Source: Pontibacterium sinense
GTDB taxonomy: Bacteria > Pseudomonadota > Gammaproteobacteria > Pseudomonadales > Balneatricaceae
Reading direction: 5' to 3'
DNA length: 64,000 nucleotides
Assembly (NCBI RefSeq): GCF_015209595.1
Contig: NZ_JADEYS010000003.1
Coordinates: 1-64,000, forward strand
A program made the position numbers and the translations under genes. Positions 34,934 to 44,222 of this stretch are shown piece after piece (the stretch's first letter is position 1; the number at the start of each line of letters is the position of its first letter). A model generated the notes under the pieces. The model did not search any database, was not told the DNA's origin, and saw only the letters and a list, made by a program, of their open reading frames with translations.

Positions 34934-34989
34934 TAAAAAGGGCCAACGGATTCCAAGAATTAAAATAATTTACAGCTAAGGGCATCACG

Positions 34990-36945
34990 ATGAGTGAAGA
35001 AAAGGTATATCCAGTTTCTCCTGAAATTGCAGCGGAAGCTCACATCGACAACGATAAGTATCTGGCGATGTACGAGCAGTCTGTAAACGACCCGGATGCA
35101 TTCTGGGGCGAAGCCGGTAAGCGTCTGGATTGGTTTAAGCCGTACACGAAAGTTAAGAACACATCCTTTGATCCGCACAATGTTGATATCCGCTGGTTCG
35201 AAGACGGTACGCTGAACGCATCTTACAACTGTCTGGATCGCCACCTGGAAACTCGCGGTGATCAGGTAGCAATCATCTGGGAAGGTGATGACCCTAGCGA
35301 ATCTGAAAATATTACTTACCGTGATCTTCATGAGCGCGTATGTAAATTCTCTAATGCTCTGAAAGCACGCGGCGTTGAAAAGGGTGATGTTGTTACCCTG
35401 TACATGCCAATGATCCCTGAAGCTGCGGTTGCCATGCTTGCATGTACCCGTATCGGTGCTGTTCACTCTATCGTTTTCGGTGGCTTCTCTCCGGAAGCAC
35501 TGGCAGCGCGTATTGAAGGTGCAAACTCCAAAGTAGTTGTGACCTCAAACTACTCTCTGCGTGCAGGTAAGTCTGTTCCTCTGAAAGACAACGTCGACAA
35601 AGCACTGCAGCAAGACGCTGCTAAAGCCTGCGTTGACAGTGTGATTGTTGTTAAGCGTGTCGACAAAGACGTTGCATGGAACGACAGTGTTGATGTTTGG
35701 TACGAAGATCTGGTAGCTGAAGCGTCTGCAGAATGTGCTGCAGAAGAGATGGAAGCAGAAGCTCCGATGTTCATTCTGTACACCTCTGGCTCAACCGGTG
35801 CGCCAAAAGGCCTGAAACACACGACCGGTGGTTACATGGTGTATGCGTCCATGACGCATGAATACGCTTTCGATTACAAAGAAGGTGATATCTACTGGTG
35901 TACTGCGGATGTGGGTTGGGTAACCGGTCACAGCTACATCGTTTACGGACCTCTGGCGAACGGCGGCACCTCTCTGATGTTTGAAGGTGTGCCTAGCTAC
36001 CCAGATAACAGCCGTTTCGGTCGTGTTATCGAGAAGCATAAAGTTAACCAGTTCTACACCGCACCGACTGCAATTCGTGCACTGATGCAGCAGGGTGAAG
36101 ATGTACTGGGTGATTCTGACCTGTCTACCCTGCGTATCCTGGGTTCTGTAGGTGAGCCGATCAACCCGGAAGCGTGGGAATGGTATCACCGTATTATCGG
36201 TCAGGGTCGTTGCCCTATCGTTGATACGTGGTGGCAGACTGAAACTGGCGGCATGATGATCCTGCCTCTGCCAGGTGCGACTGCAACTAAGCCGGGTTCT
36301 GCTACCCGTCCATTCTTCGGTGTACAGCCTGCGTTGCTGGATGCGGAAGGGAATGAGCTGGAAGGTGCTGTTGATGGTAACCTGGTACTGAAAGATTCCT
36401 GGCCTGGCCAGAGTCGCTCAATCTGGGGTGATCACGAACGCTTTATCCAGACATACTTCTCCACGTATAAAGGTGTTTACACCACGGGTGATGGTGCGCG
36501 TCGTGATGAAGACGGTTACTACTGGATCACCGGTCGAGTGGATGACGTAATCAACGTATCGGGTCACCGTATGGGTACTGCAGAGGTTGAGTCTGCACTG
36601 GTTGCACACGAAGCGGTTGCTGAGGCAGCTGTAGTGGGCTATCCACACGATGTGAAGGGGCAGGGTATCTACGTTTATGTAACCCTGCAGTCTGGCTTTG
36701 AACAGTCTGATGAGCTGCTTAAAGAGCTGCGCATGCACGTACGTTCTGAGATCGGTCCAATTGCATCTCCGGATCTGATTCAGTTTGCGCCAGGCATGCC
36801 AAAAACCCGTTCCGGTAAGATCATGCGTCGTATCCTGCGTAAAATTGCTGAAGACGATTTCGGTGCGCTGGGTGATACCTCCACACTGGCTGATCCAACG
36901 GTTGTTGATGATCTGATTGAAAATCGAATGAACCGTAAAGGCTAA
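34990..36945 (+). CDS. acs: Acetyl-CoA synthetase (AMP-forming) Acs
   Basis: Activates acetate to acetyl-CoA through acetyl-AMP, the high-affinity route for acetate use. 651 residues, the usual length (652 in E. coli): adenylate-forming motifs [68 protein letters not shown], and the C-terminal regulatory lysine in RSGKIMRR (Lys610), the site of reversible acetylation in this family. AAGGGC precedes the ATG. Highly biased codons suggest strong expression. A terminator follows at 36970. Confidence 0.98.
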   Translation: MSEEKVYPVSPEIAAEAHIDNDKYLAMYEQSVNDPDAFWGEAGKRLDWFKPYTKVKNTSFDPHNVDIRWFEDGTLNASYNCLDRHLETRGDQVAIIWEGDDPSESENITYRDLHERVCKFSNALKARGVEKGDVVTLYMPMIPEAAVAMLACTRIGAVHSIVFGGFSPEALAARIEGANSKVVVTSNYSLRAGKSVPLKDNVDKALQQDAAKACVDSVIVVKRVDKDVAWNDSVDVWYEDLVAEASAECAAEEMEAEAPMFILYTSGSTGAPKGLKHTTGGYMVYASMTHEYAFDYKEGDIYWCTADVGWVTGHSYIVYGPLANGGTSLMFEGVPSYPDNSRFGRVIEKHKVNQFYTAPTAIRALMQQGEDVLGDSDLSTLRILGSVGEPINPEAWEWYHRIIGQGRCPIVDTWWQTETGGMMILPLPGATATKPGSATRPFFGVQPALLDAEGNELEGAVDGNLVLKDSWPGQSRSIWGDHERFIQTYFSTYKGVYTTGDGARRDEDGYYWITGRVDDVINVSGHRMGTAEVESALVAHEAVAEAAVVGYPHDVKGQGIYVYVTLQSGFEQSDELLKELRMHVRSEIGPIASPDLIQFAPGMPKTRSGKIMRRILRKIAEDDFGALGDTSTLADPTVVDDLIENRMNRKG

Positions 36946-36969
36946 TCTTTCCTGATAGCGTGATACTTG

Positions 36970-37004
36970 AAACTCCCACCCGGTTTTGCCTGGTGGGAGT
37001 TTTT
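36970..37004 (+). terminator. Rho-independent terminator after acs
   Basis: AAACTCCCACC pairs with GGTGGGAGTTT over a loop of about 11 bases, ending in a T-run. It isolates acs from crbR. Confidence 0.92.
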
Positions 37005-37091
37005 GTATTAACGGTGTTATGATGGAGCCGGGATTAAGTTGCAGTACAGGAACTTGCACTGTCAGAGGTGTAAGAGGGGGGTAGTAAACGC

Positions 37092-37757
37092 ATGCAGCTA
37101 GCACAAAAAATAATTATTGCCGATGATCATCCGCTGTTTCGAGCAGCGTTGAAGCAGGCAGTGGCACAGGCAGTGCCAGGTGTGGCAACAGTAGAAGCTG
37201 ATTCATTGGCGGCTGTGCAGGAAGCAGTAGATCAAAATCCTGACGCAGATCTGGTGTTGCTGGATATTCACATGCCGGGTACGAATGGCTTTTCTGGATT
37301 AGTGTTCCTGCGAGGTCAGAATCCGGGGATTCCCGTTGTTGTTGTATCGGGTAGTGAACAGCCACATGTTATGAAGCGCGCGCTTGATTATGGTGCGTCT
37401 GGTTTTATCCCGAAATCTGCACCACTGGAAACCATCTCCGACGCGATCAAAGCTGTACTCGAAGGTGAGGAGTGGTTGCCGCAAGAAGTAGCGGACAATC
37501 TGGGTGATGTCAGCGAAGAAGATCAGAAATTTGCCGCCGCGTTGGCCGCCCTTACACCACAGCAGTTCCGTGTATTGACGATGCTAACCGAAGGTCTGTT
37601 GAACAAGCAGATTGCTTATGAGCTGAATGTATCTGAAGCGACCATTAAGGCTCATGTAACCGCTATTTTGCGTAAGTTGGGCGTTCATAGTCGTACGCAG
37701 GCTGTTATCGCTGCTCAGCGTCTTGGTGTAGAGCCACCGAAGACGGATGTAGAGTAA
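37092..37757 (+). CDS. crbR: LuxR-family response regulator CrbR (ErdR)
   Basis: DNA-binding partner of the CrbS sensor; in Vibrio and Pseudomonas it activates acs and acetate/ethanol use. 221 residues: receiver with IIADDHPLF, phospho-acceptor Asp58 (LVLLDIHMPGTNG), VSGSEQ and Lys in FIPKSA; LuxR/NarL helix-turn-helix at about 148-210 (LTPQQFRVLTMLTEGLLNKQIAYELNVSEATIKAHVTAILRKLGV). AGAGGGGGG precedes the ATG. It converges with crbS and lies between crbS and acs, which supports the CrbR identity over other NarL-type regulators. Confidence 0.9.
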   Translation: MQLAQKIIIADDHPLFRAALKQAVAQAVPGVATVEADSLAAVQEAVDQNPDADLVLLDIHMPGTNGFSGLVFLRGQNPGIPVVVVSGSEQPHVMKRALDYGASGFIPKSAPLETISDAIKAVLEGEEWLPQEVADNLGDVSEEDQKFAAALAALTPQQFRVLTMLTEGLLNKQIAYELNVSEATIKAHVTAILRKLGVHSRTQAVIAAQRLGVEPPKTDVE

Positions 37758-37784
37758 AATACCGCTTAAACTCGGATCGATTGT

Positions 37785-37811
37785 AAAAGGTGCCTGATGG
37801 CACCTTTTTTT
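37785..37811 (+). terminator. Bidirectional terminator between crbR and crbS
   Basis: AAAAGGTGCC/GGCACCTTTT with loop TGAT and a longer T-run. It serves both convergent genes, since the stem is flanked by A on one side and T on the other. Confidence 0.92.
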
Positions 37812-37821
37812 GTGTCTGCTT

Positions 37822-40800
37822 TTATTCCGTTGCTAGTGCGCGGGCGTTAGCGATGAGTTTGTTGATAATGGCGCGCAGTGCTGCCGGTCGGATCGGTTTT
37901 GTCAGGAGCTGGGCACCCGCTTCGGCAATTTCGATTTTAACCTCTTCCGTTCGGTCGGCGGTGATGACGATGGCAGGTATATCGCGATCGGTGAGTATCT
38001 GTATCTCTTTGAGTGCATTGACCCCAGTATCGGTTTCGGACAGGTGATAATCCGCCAAAATAATGTCAGGTTCAAAATGTTCCTCCTGAATACGGGCGAT
38101 CGCTTCATTGCCTGAAATGGCCACGGCAACCTCACAGGACCAGCCACCCAGAAGTGCGCTCATCCCTTCCAGTATTTTTGGTTCGTTATCGATCACCAGT
38201 ACGCGTACACCATTAAGCCCCTTGCTGCGTATCCAACCACGGTTTTCCGGTTTCTGTTTGACGGCATTCTCAGCGACGCCCAGCGGAACTTCGACGCTGA
38301 ATACGGTGCCCTTGGTTGGCCAGGAGCGTACACGCAGACGGTGTTCCAGCATACGGGCGATGCGTTCAGTGATGGCGAGCCCCAATCCAAGCCCTTGAAC
38401 CTGGGAGTGTTTAGGGTTGTCGATGCGCCGAAACTCCTCAAACACCTCTTTGAGTTTATTCTGTGGAATGCCTACGCCGGTATCCCATACCTCGAATCTC
38501 AGTTTATTTCCGCGTTTACGGCAACCCAATAGAATGCCGCCATTTTGGGTGTAGCGAATTGCGTTAGACAGGAAGTTTTGCAATATACGGCGCAGCATCT
38601 GTTGATCTGAGCGGACAACCAGTTTGCAGGGGTGGCAGCGGAATTTGAGGGATTTATCCAAGGCCATGGCGGTGAACTCGACCGACAACGTGCTGAATAG
38701 GTCGCTAACGCAGAAATCGGTGATAGAGGGTTCCAGCGCGCCCGCATCGAGTTTGGATATGTCCAGAATCGCGGTGATCAGTTCTTCGGCCGCTTTCAGT
38801 GAGCCGTCCAGATTATCCACAAGCTGCCGGGTTTCGTCGCTGTGACTTTTTTGTGCCAATGCAGAAGAGAACAGGCGTGCCGCATTAAGTGGCTGCAGCA
38901 GATCGTGGCTGGCTGCAGCGAGGAATCGGGTTTTGCCCAGATCGGCAGCTTCCGCATCGGATTTAGCCTGACGTAGTTCATCCTCCATCAGTGCGCGGAT
39001 AGTGTTTTCTTTACGCAGCTCTTTGTTCACTACCGAAAGCGCATGTGTCCGTTCTCTGACGCGTTGTTCCAGTGTTTCGTTGGTTTCCTGTAGGGCCTGC
39101 TCAGCCAGTCGTCGTTCAGTAATATCCTGATACAGGGTGAAATAACCCAGTACGTCGCCGTATTCGCCGATGTGTGGAATATAGGTTACTTCGGCGTAGC
39201 GGATGCTACCGTCTTTGGTGGGCAGAAGGGTTTCAAAGCGCTGTCGTTGTCCTGTTAACGCTTCACGAATATACGGAGTGCGCAGTTCATATTCGTCTTC
39301 CGGCAGTACTTTGTAGCAGGGTTGGCCGGAGATATTGTGACGATCCAGATCAAAGGTGGATGCATAGGCTTTGTTGACGAACAGGTAGCGACGGTTCGGG
39401 TCCAGGTAGGCGATCAGTACCGGTACGTTGTCGGTATAGATGCGAATGTTCTGCTCGCTTTCACGCAGGGCTTCCTCGATCTGTTTGTGGTCAGTGATAT
39501 CCATGTAGGTATTCACATAACCGCCATTGGGCATGGGATTGCCACGTACGTCCAGTACCGTGCCGTCCGGGCGGAAACGTTCATAGCTATGAGGTTGGCT
39601 GGAACGAAGCACTTCTAATCGTTTCTTAACCTGGGTTTCTATATCACCTGGGCCGTATTCACCTTTGATGGCGTTGTGGCGGAAGACTTCCTCAATCGGG
39701 CGCCCGACACAGATCAAACCTTCCGGATAATCAAACATCTCCACGTAGGGGCGGTTCCAGGCCACCAGGCGCATCTGCTGGTCCACAACACTGATACCCA
39801 GACTGATGTTTTCAATGGTTGATTGCAGCAATGAGCGGTTAAAACGCAGCGCCTGAGAGGCTTCATCTACGATAGTAACTACATCGCCGATCTGCATATC
39901 ACGGCCCTGCAGAATGGATGCAAGTACGATACGTGCGGAGGAGGCACCAATCACCCCGGCTAATAAGCGTTCAGTGAACTGAATCAGTTCCGGGGTGGCT
40001 TTATCGCCGGACAGTGGGGGTTCCTCCCCCCGTTGCAGGGCAAAGCCTGTAAATGAGTGCTGTGTACGGCTGATGCCCAAGAAACGCTCGGTCAGCATCT
40101 GTAGATCGCCGACGGTGACATGTTCATAGTGACGCGAAGTTTCCGGCAGATCCTTGTTGTAGATATCGACAAAAGCGCTGGCCTGAATCCTGTCCACCAA
40201 ACGCCGCGAGCTATATCGGGATACGGCGATGTAGAGCATGATATTGATCGATAAGCTCCAGAGCACGCCGTGGGTTAAAGGGTCTAGGTCTGTCATGCCA
40301 AACAGGGCTGTGGGCTTGAGCCAGCTCACAGAAAGAAGTCCATTGGCAAGGAAGCTGTCGCCAATTAATCCGCCTTCCATCAGCGTAGGGATTACCAGCG
40401 TGTAGAGCCACAACAGGAAGCCTGCGGACATGCCTATAAAAACACCGTTGCGAGACCCGGTTTTCCAGTATAAGCCGCCAATAATTGCGGGCAGGAACTG
40501 GATAACGGCAACAAAGGCCAGCAGGCCAAAAGAGGCTAATGATCCCTGATCACCGAGGATTCGGTAATAAAAGTAAGCCAGTAGCATCAGGCACATAATC
40601 GTGACACGACGGACTTTTAACAGCAGTGCACCAAGATCTTTGCTTTGGGATAGATTTAGCCAGGATATGCGAAACAGTAACGGCATGACGATGTCGTTAC
40701 AGACCATGGTTGAAAGCGCAATCGATGCAACGATAACCATGCTGGTGGCAGCAGACAGTCCGCCAATGAATGCGAAGGTGGCGAGATTAAAGTGGCCCTC

Positions 40801-41760
40801 GGCTAATGGTAGCATCAAGACGAAGGTGTCAGCATCAACCGCGCTGTATTCGTCGAAGTAGGAAAGGCCAGCCGTTGAGATGGGTAGTACAAATATGGCC
40901 AGCAGTGCCATATAAAGGGGAAACAGCCAGCGCGCAAGTTTCAGGTTTTGGATGTCGCTGGTTTCGACAATGGTGACCTGAAACTGACGGGGTAGGCAGA
41001 TGACGGCTGCACAGGCCAATACCGTCTCGACTAAGAAGCTGTCTTGCAGAATAGAGTGAAAGTTCTGATTTTGTGCCAGCTGGTGGCTGATGCTGGCAAT
41101 CAACGGCGCCGGGCCGTCAAAGATCTCATATGTGACAAAGATGCCGACTGCAATGAACGCGGTGAGCTTAATGATGGATTCGAACGCGACGGCTAATACC
41201 AGGCCATCATGGTGTTCTGTTGCATCTATATGCCGGGTACCAAACAGGATGGCAAATACTGCCATCAGCATCGCGACAAAAAGGGCTGTATCGCTGCCTT
41301 TACCCAGAGAGGTTTCGCTGCCGGCGGTGATCGCACTAAAGCTGATCGCAACGGCTTTGAGCTGCATTGCGATATAAGGAATGGTGCCTAGTACCGCAAT
41401 CACGGTGACCAAAACCGCTAATAGCTGGCTTTTCCCGTAGCGGGAAGAGATGAAATCAGAGATTGAGGTGATGTTCTGTTGTTTGCTGACCAGAACGATC
41501 TTTTCAATGACCTGCCAGCCAAGCATAAATACAAGGATTGGGCCTAAATAGGTGGCGAGAAATTCCCAGCCATTGGTTGATGCCCGTCCAACTGCACCGT
41601 AAAAGGTCCATGAGGAGCAGTACACCGCAAGAGATAGGGCGTAAACGATCTGCTTGCCGATACGGTTTGGGGTGGTGGCCTTGTCTCCGTAATAGGCGAT
41701 GGCGAACAGCAGTCCGACATACGCCAGCGAGATCATGATAACTGTCCAGCCTGACAACAT
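37822..41760 (-). CDS. crbS: Transporter-like hybrid sensor histidine kinase CrbS (MxtR)
   Basis: Membrane sensor of the acetate switch. 1312 residues: residues about 1-490 are a sodium:solute-symporter-like domain with about a dozen membrane helices; then a linker, two PAS modules (about 650-770 and 775-890, MDITDHKQIEEAL and LYQDITERRLAEQAL ending each), a coiled coil, HisKA with His952 in AAASHDLLQPLNA, HATPase_c (NFLSNAIRYTQNGG, WDTGVGIP, GLGLGLAI) and a C-terminal receiver with Asp1237 in IILADYHLS. This order is that of CrbS/MxtR. AAGGAG is 10 bases before the ATG. It converges with crbR and is divergent from the DUF4212/symporter operon. Confidence 0.92.
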   Translation of the reverse strand: MLSGWTVIMISLAYVGLLFAIAYYGDKATTPNRIGKQIVYALSLAVYCSSWTFYGAVGRASTNGWEFLATYLGPILVFMLGWQVIEKIVLVSKQQNITSISDFISSRYGKSQLLAVLVTVIAVLGTIPYIAMQLKAVAISFSAITAGSETSLGKGSDTALFVAMLMAVFAILFGTRHIDATEHHDGLVLAVAFESIIKLTAFIAVGIFVTYEIFDGPAPLIASISHQLAQNQNFHSILQDSFLVETVLACAAVICLPRQFQVTIVETSDIQNLKLARWLFPLYMALLAIFVLPISTAGLSYFDEYSAVDADTFVLMLPLAEGHFNLATFAFIGGLSAATSMVIVASIALSTMVCNDIVMPLLFRISWLNLSQSKDLGALLLKVRRVTIMCLMLLAYFYYRILGDQGSLASFGLLAFVAVIQFLPAIIGGLYWKTGSRNGVFIGMSAGFLLWLYTLVIPTLMEGGLIGDSFLANGLLSVSWLKPTALFGMTDLDPLTHGVLWSLSINIMLYIAVSRYSSRRLVDRIQASAFVDIYNKDLPETSRHYEHVTVGDLQMLTERFLGISRTQHSFTGFALQRGEEPPLSGDKATPELIQFTERLLAGVIGASSARIVLASILQGRDMQIGDVVTIVDEASQALRFNRSLLQSTIENISLGISVVDQQMRLVAWNRPYVEMFDYPEGLICVGRPIEEVFRHNAIKGEYGPGDIETQVKKRLEVLRSSQPHSYERFRPDGTVLDVRGNPMPNGGYVNTYMDITDHKQIEEALRESEQNIRIYTDNVPVLIAYLDPNRRYLFVNKAYASTFDLDRHNISGQPCYKVLPEDEYELRTPYIREALTGQRQRFETLLPTKDGSIRYAEVTYIPHIGEYGDVLGYFTLYQDITERRLAEQALQETNETLEQRVRERTHALSVVNKELRKENTIRALMEDELRQAKSDAEAADLGKTRFLAAASHDLLQPLNAARLFSSALAQKSHSDETRQLVDNLDGSLKAAEELITAILDISKLDAGALEPSITDFCVSDLFSTLSVEFTAMALDKSLKFRCHPCKLVVRSDQQMLRRILQNFLSNAIRYTQNGGILLGCRKRGNKLRFEVWDTGVGIPQNKLKEVFEEFRRIDNPKHSQVQGLGLGLAITERIARMLEHRLRVRSWPTKGTVFSVEVPLGVAENAVKQKPENRGWIRSKGLNGVRVLVIDNEPKILEGMSALLGGWSCEVAVAISGNEAIARIQEEHFEPDIILADYHLSETDTGVNALKEIQILTDRDIPAIVITADRTEEVKIEIAEAGAQLLTKPIRPAALRAIINKLIANARALATE

Positions 41761-42035
41761 GATGTGCCCGCTCCTTGATATGAATTTGAAAGTTCTAGTT
41801 TACTCTTTCTGTAAAGGAACCCAAATCCTGCCTTATACCTTTGTATAGAACTTTGAACTCAAAGGTCTTTTTTGAAATCGCTGTAGCCCTTGAATTACGG
41901 GGCGTGTCTGAAATTTTGCTATATAAATCAAGTACTACGATCAGACTAAAGTCGGGCTTTGATTGGGGCAGTGCTCTGATAATCTCTACTCTGTCTTTAG
42001 TTTCACCTATTCATAAAAAAAATAAGGATGGTGCA
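41761..42035. other. Divergent control region between crbS and the symporter operon
   Basis: 275 bases. Minus-strand side: AAGGAG for crbS. Plus-strand side: AGACTAAAGTCG at 41943-41954, GATAAT at 41978-41983, AAGGAT before the DUF4212 ATG. A frame open across 41841-42035 is noncoding upstream extension, since the recognisable protein starts at 42036. Confidence 0.6.
41943..41983 (+). promoter_or_regulatory. Candidate CrbR site and core promoter of the DUF4212/symporter operon
   Basis: AGACTAAAGTCG matches the acs repeat AGACCAATGTCT in AGAC-N-A-A-N-GTC. It starts 35 bases before a GATAAT -10-like box (41978-41983), nearly the same spacing as the 38 bases at acs, and again there is no good -35 box. 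The shared motif and geometry are seen directly; binding by CrbR is inferred. Confidence 0.5.
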
Positions 42036-42296
42036 ATGTCTATCAGCCCTGAACAGGCGCAAGCGTACTGGAAAGAAAACTTGCGCATAATATACACCTA
42101 TCTTGCGGTGTGGTTCGTAGCCTCCTATGGCTGCGGAATCCTGTTTGTCGAACAGCTTGATGCGATCCAGTTCTTTGGATTCCCACTAGGCTTCTGGTTC
42201 GGTCAGCAGGGATCAATCTTCGTCTTCGTTGTCTTGATCTGGATGTATGTTGCATCTATGAACAAGCTTGACGAAAAGTATGACGTTCACGAATAA
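42036..42296 (+). CDS. DUF4212 small membrane subunit of a sodium/solute symporter
   Basis: 86-residue protein of the family found just upstream of VC_2705-type symporters, thought to be its small subunit. Sequence: a short amphipathic start (SPEQAQAYWKENLRIIYTYLAVWF), and two membrane segments (about 20-40 and 55-75, FGFPLGFWFGQQGSIFVFVVLIWMYVASM), then a charged tail LDEKYDV. AAGGAT lies 9 bases before the ATG. The pairing and position beside acs/crbRS suggest it acts in acetate or other short-chain acid uptake. Confidence 0.93.
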   Translation: MSISPEQAQAYWKENLRIIYTYLAVWFVASYGCGILFVEQLDAIQFFGFPLGFWFGQQGSIFVFVVLIWMYVASMNKLDEKYDVHE

Positions 42297-42332
42297 CAAC
42301 AATAAAAATAATCTAGTAAGGACGGCATTGTT

Positions 42333-44141
42333 ATGAGTCTCGATTTACTTACTTACCTCTTTATCGGTGGTTCGTTTGCGCTTTATATCGGTATTGCGAT
42401 TTGGGCGCGTGCAGGATCTACCAAAGAGTTCTACGTAGCAGGCGGTGGTGTACCACCAATCGCTAACGGCATGGCAACTGCAGCTGACTGGATGTCTGCA
42501 GCTTCCTTTATCTCCCTGGCTGGTTTGATCTCCTTCGTCGGCCGTGATGGTTCTGCCTACCTGATGGGTTGGACTGGTGGTTACGTACTGTTGGCACTGC
42601 TGCTGGCACCTTACCTGCGTAAGTTTGGTAAGTTCACTGTGCCAGACTTTGTAGGTGACCGTTACGGTTCAAGCACTGCGCGTATCATCGCCGTTGTTTG
42701 TACTATCGTAATCTCTTTCACTTACGTAGCTGGTCAGATGCGTGGCGTTGGTATCGTATTCTCCCGTTACCTGCACGTTGACATCAACACCGGTGTAATC
42801 GTCGGTATGGCAATCGTATTCTTCTACGCTGTACTGGGTGGTATGAAAGGTATTACCTATACACAGGTTGCACAGTACTGCGTACTGATCCTGGCGTTCA
42901 CCGTTCCAGCATTCTTCCTGTCTGCGCAGATTACTGGTCACTTCCTGCCTCAGTTCGGTCTGGGTGCGACTCTGGAAAGCGGTCAGTCTGTATTGGCGAC
43001 GTTGGACCAACTCTCTGTTGATTTGGGCTTCTCCCAGTACACCTCAGGTAAGAAATCAACGATTGATATCTTCTTCCTGACAGTCGCACTGATGTGTGGT
43101 ACTGCTGGTCTGCCTCACGTAATCGTACGTTTCTTCACTGTACCTCGCGTAAAAGATGCGCGTACTACTGGTGGTTACGCACTGATCTTCATCGCACTGC
43201 TGTACACTGCGGTACCAGGTGTTGCTGGTTTCGGTCGTGTAAACCTGATCCAGGAAGTAAACGGTCCACAGAACACGGGTACTGCTTACGCTGAAATGCC
43301 TTCTTGGTTTAAAAACTGGGAAAATGCGGGTCTGCTGGCATGGAATGACCGTAACGGCGACGGCATTGTACAGTACGCTGCTGGTGCTGCGTTCGATGCG
43401 AAGAAAGGTAAGCCTGCATTCATCGATGAGCGTGGTGAACACGGTCAGCGCATGACTTCCAACGCTAAAACAGATGCTTCTTTCGATGCTGCTAAACAGC
43501 CGTTCGCAAACGAAGTATACGTAGACCGTGACATCATGGTACTGGCTAACCCAGAGATCGCTCAGCTTCCAGGTTGGGTAATTGCTCTGGTAGCAGCGGG
43601 TGCGGTTGCGGCAGCACTGTCCACTGCAGCAGGTCTGCTGTTGGTAATCTCCACTGCAATCTCGCATGACTTGATGAAGAAGACCATCAACCCGAATATC
43701 TCTGATAAACAGGAATTGATGTACGCTCGTCTGGCTGCGGTGGTAGCAATCTGTATTGCGGGTTACTTCGGTATCAACCCTCCTGGCTTCGTGGCTCAGG
43801 TAGTGGCGTTGGCATTCGGTATCGCATGTGCGTCCGTATTCCCAACTCTGATGCTGGGTATCTTCTACAAGCGCATGAATACTCAGGGTGCGATCGCAGG
43901 TATGCTGGTAGGTCTGGTATCTACTGTTGGCTACATGTGGTACTTCGTATTCGGTGGCGGTAACTCTGCTGACTACTTCATGGGTATCTCCCCAGGTGGT
44001 TTCGGTACTGTTGGTATGATTCTGCACTTCATCGTTGCTTTAGTTGTTGCACAGATGACTCCTCCTCCTTCAGAGGAAATGCAGCGTATCGTAGAAGACC
44101 TGCGTATCCCTCGCGGTGCTGGTGTTGCTCACGATCACTAA
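42333..44141 (+). CDS. Sodium:solute symporter (VC_2705 family, ActP-related), probable acetate uptake
   Basis: 602 residues, 13 likely membrane segments, with SSS-family features: EFYVAGGGVPPIANGMATAADWMSAASFI, YVAGQMRGVGIVFSR, GTAGLPHVIVRFFTVPRVKDAR, AAALSTAAGLLLVISTAISHD. A polar extracytoplasmic loop (about 320-405) contains DRNGDGI at 339-345, an EF-hand-like calcium-binding pattern. It is related to acetate permease ActP but belongs with the two-component type that has a DUF4212 partner. AAGGACGG is upstream of the ATG. The substrate is inferred from the acs/crbRS context. Confidence 0.9.
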   Translation: MSLDLLTYLFIGGSFALYIGIAIWARAGSTKEFYVAGGGVPPIANGMATAADWMSAASFISLAGLISFVGRDGSAYLMGWTGGYVLLALLLAPYLRKFGKFTVPDFVGDRYGSSTARIIAVVCTIVISFTYVAGQMRGVGIVFSRYLHVDINTGVIVGMAIVFFYAVLGGMKGITYTQVAQYCVLILAFTVPAFFLSAQITGHFLPQFGLGATLESGQSVLATLDQLSVDLGFSQYTSGKKSTIDIFFLTVALMCGTAGLPHVIVRFFTVPRVKDARTTGGYALIFIALLYTAVPGVAGFGRVNLIQEVNGPQNTGTAYAEMPSWFKNWENAGLLAWNDRNGDGIVQYAAGAAFDAKKGKPAFIDERGEHGQRMTSNAKTDASFDAAKQPFANEVYVDRDIMVLANPEIAQLPGWVIALVAAGAVAAALSTAAGLLLVISTAISHDLMKKTINPNISDKQELMYARLAAVVAICIAGYFGINPPGFVAQVVALAFGIACASVFPTLMLGIFYKRMNTQGAIAGMLVGLVSTVGYMWYFVFGGGNSADYFMGISPGGFGTVGMILHFIVALVVAQMTPPPSEEMQRIVEDLRIPRGAGVAHDH

Positions 44142-44163
44142 TCGCTTGAGTTAGTTACTTCTT

Positions 44164-44196
44164 AAGGCACACCAGCGCGAGTTGGTGTGCCTTTTT
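44164..44196 (+). terminator. Rho-independent terminator after the symporter gene
   Basis: AAGGCACACCA/TGGTGTGCCTT, an 11-bp stem with loop of eight bases and three further T. It is only 20 bases before the next ribosome-binding site, so the DUF294 gene either depends on read-through or has a promoter inside this short gap; none is obvious. Confidence 0.9.
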
Positions 44197-44222
44197 CATT
44201 TATATGTTGGGAGAAAATGGAT

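Larger units (their letters stand above)
34654..34989 (+). other. fleR-acs intergenic region with acs control signals
   Basis: 336 bases without a gene. Left to right: possible weak fleR terminator (GGCCGTT/AACGGCC plus T-run, to about 34729), imperfect dyad ACCTT-GT-AAGGT at 34757-34768, two copies of AGACCAATGTCT (34798-34831), a TATAAA -10 box (34858-34863), an 8-bp leader hairpin (34911-34933), and AAGGGC before the acs ATG. Confidence 0.7.
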
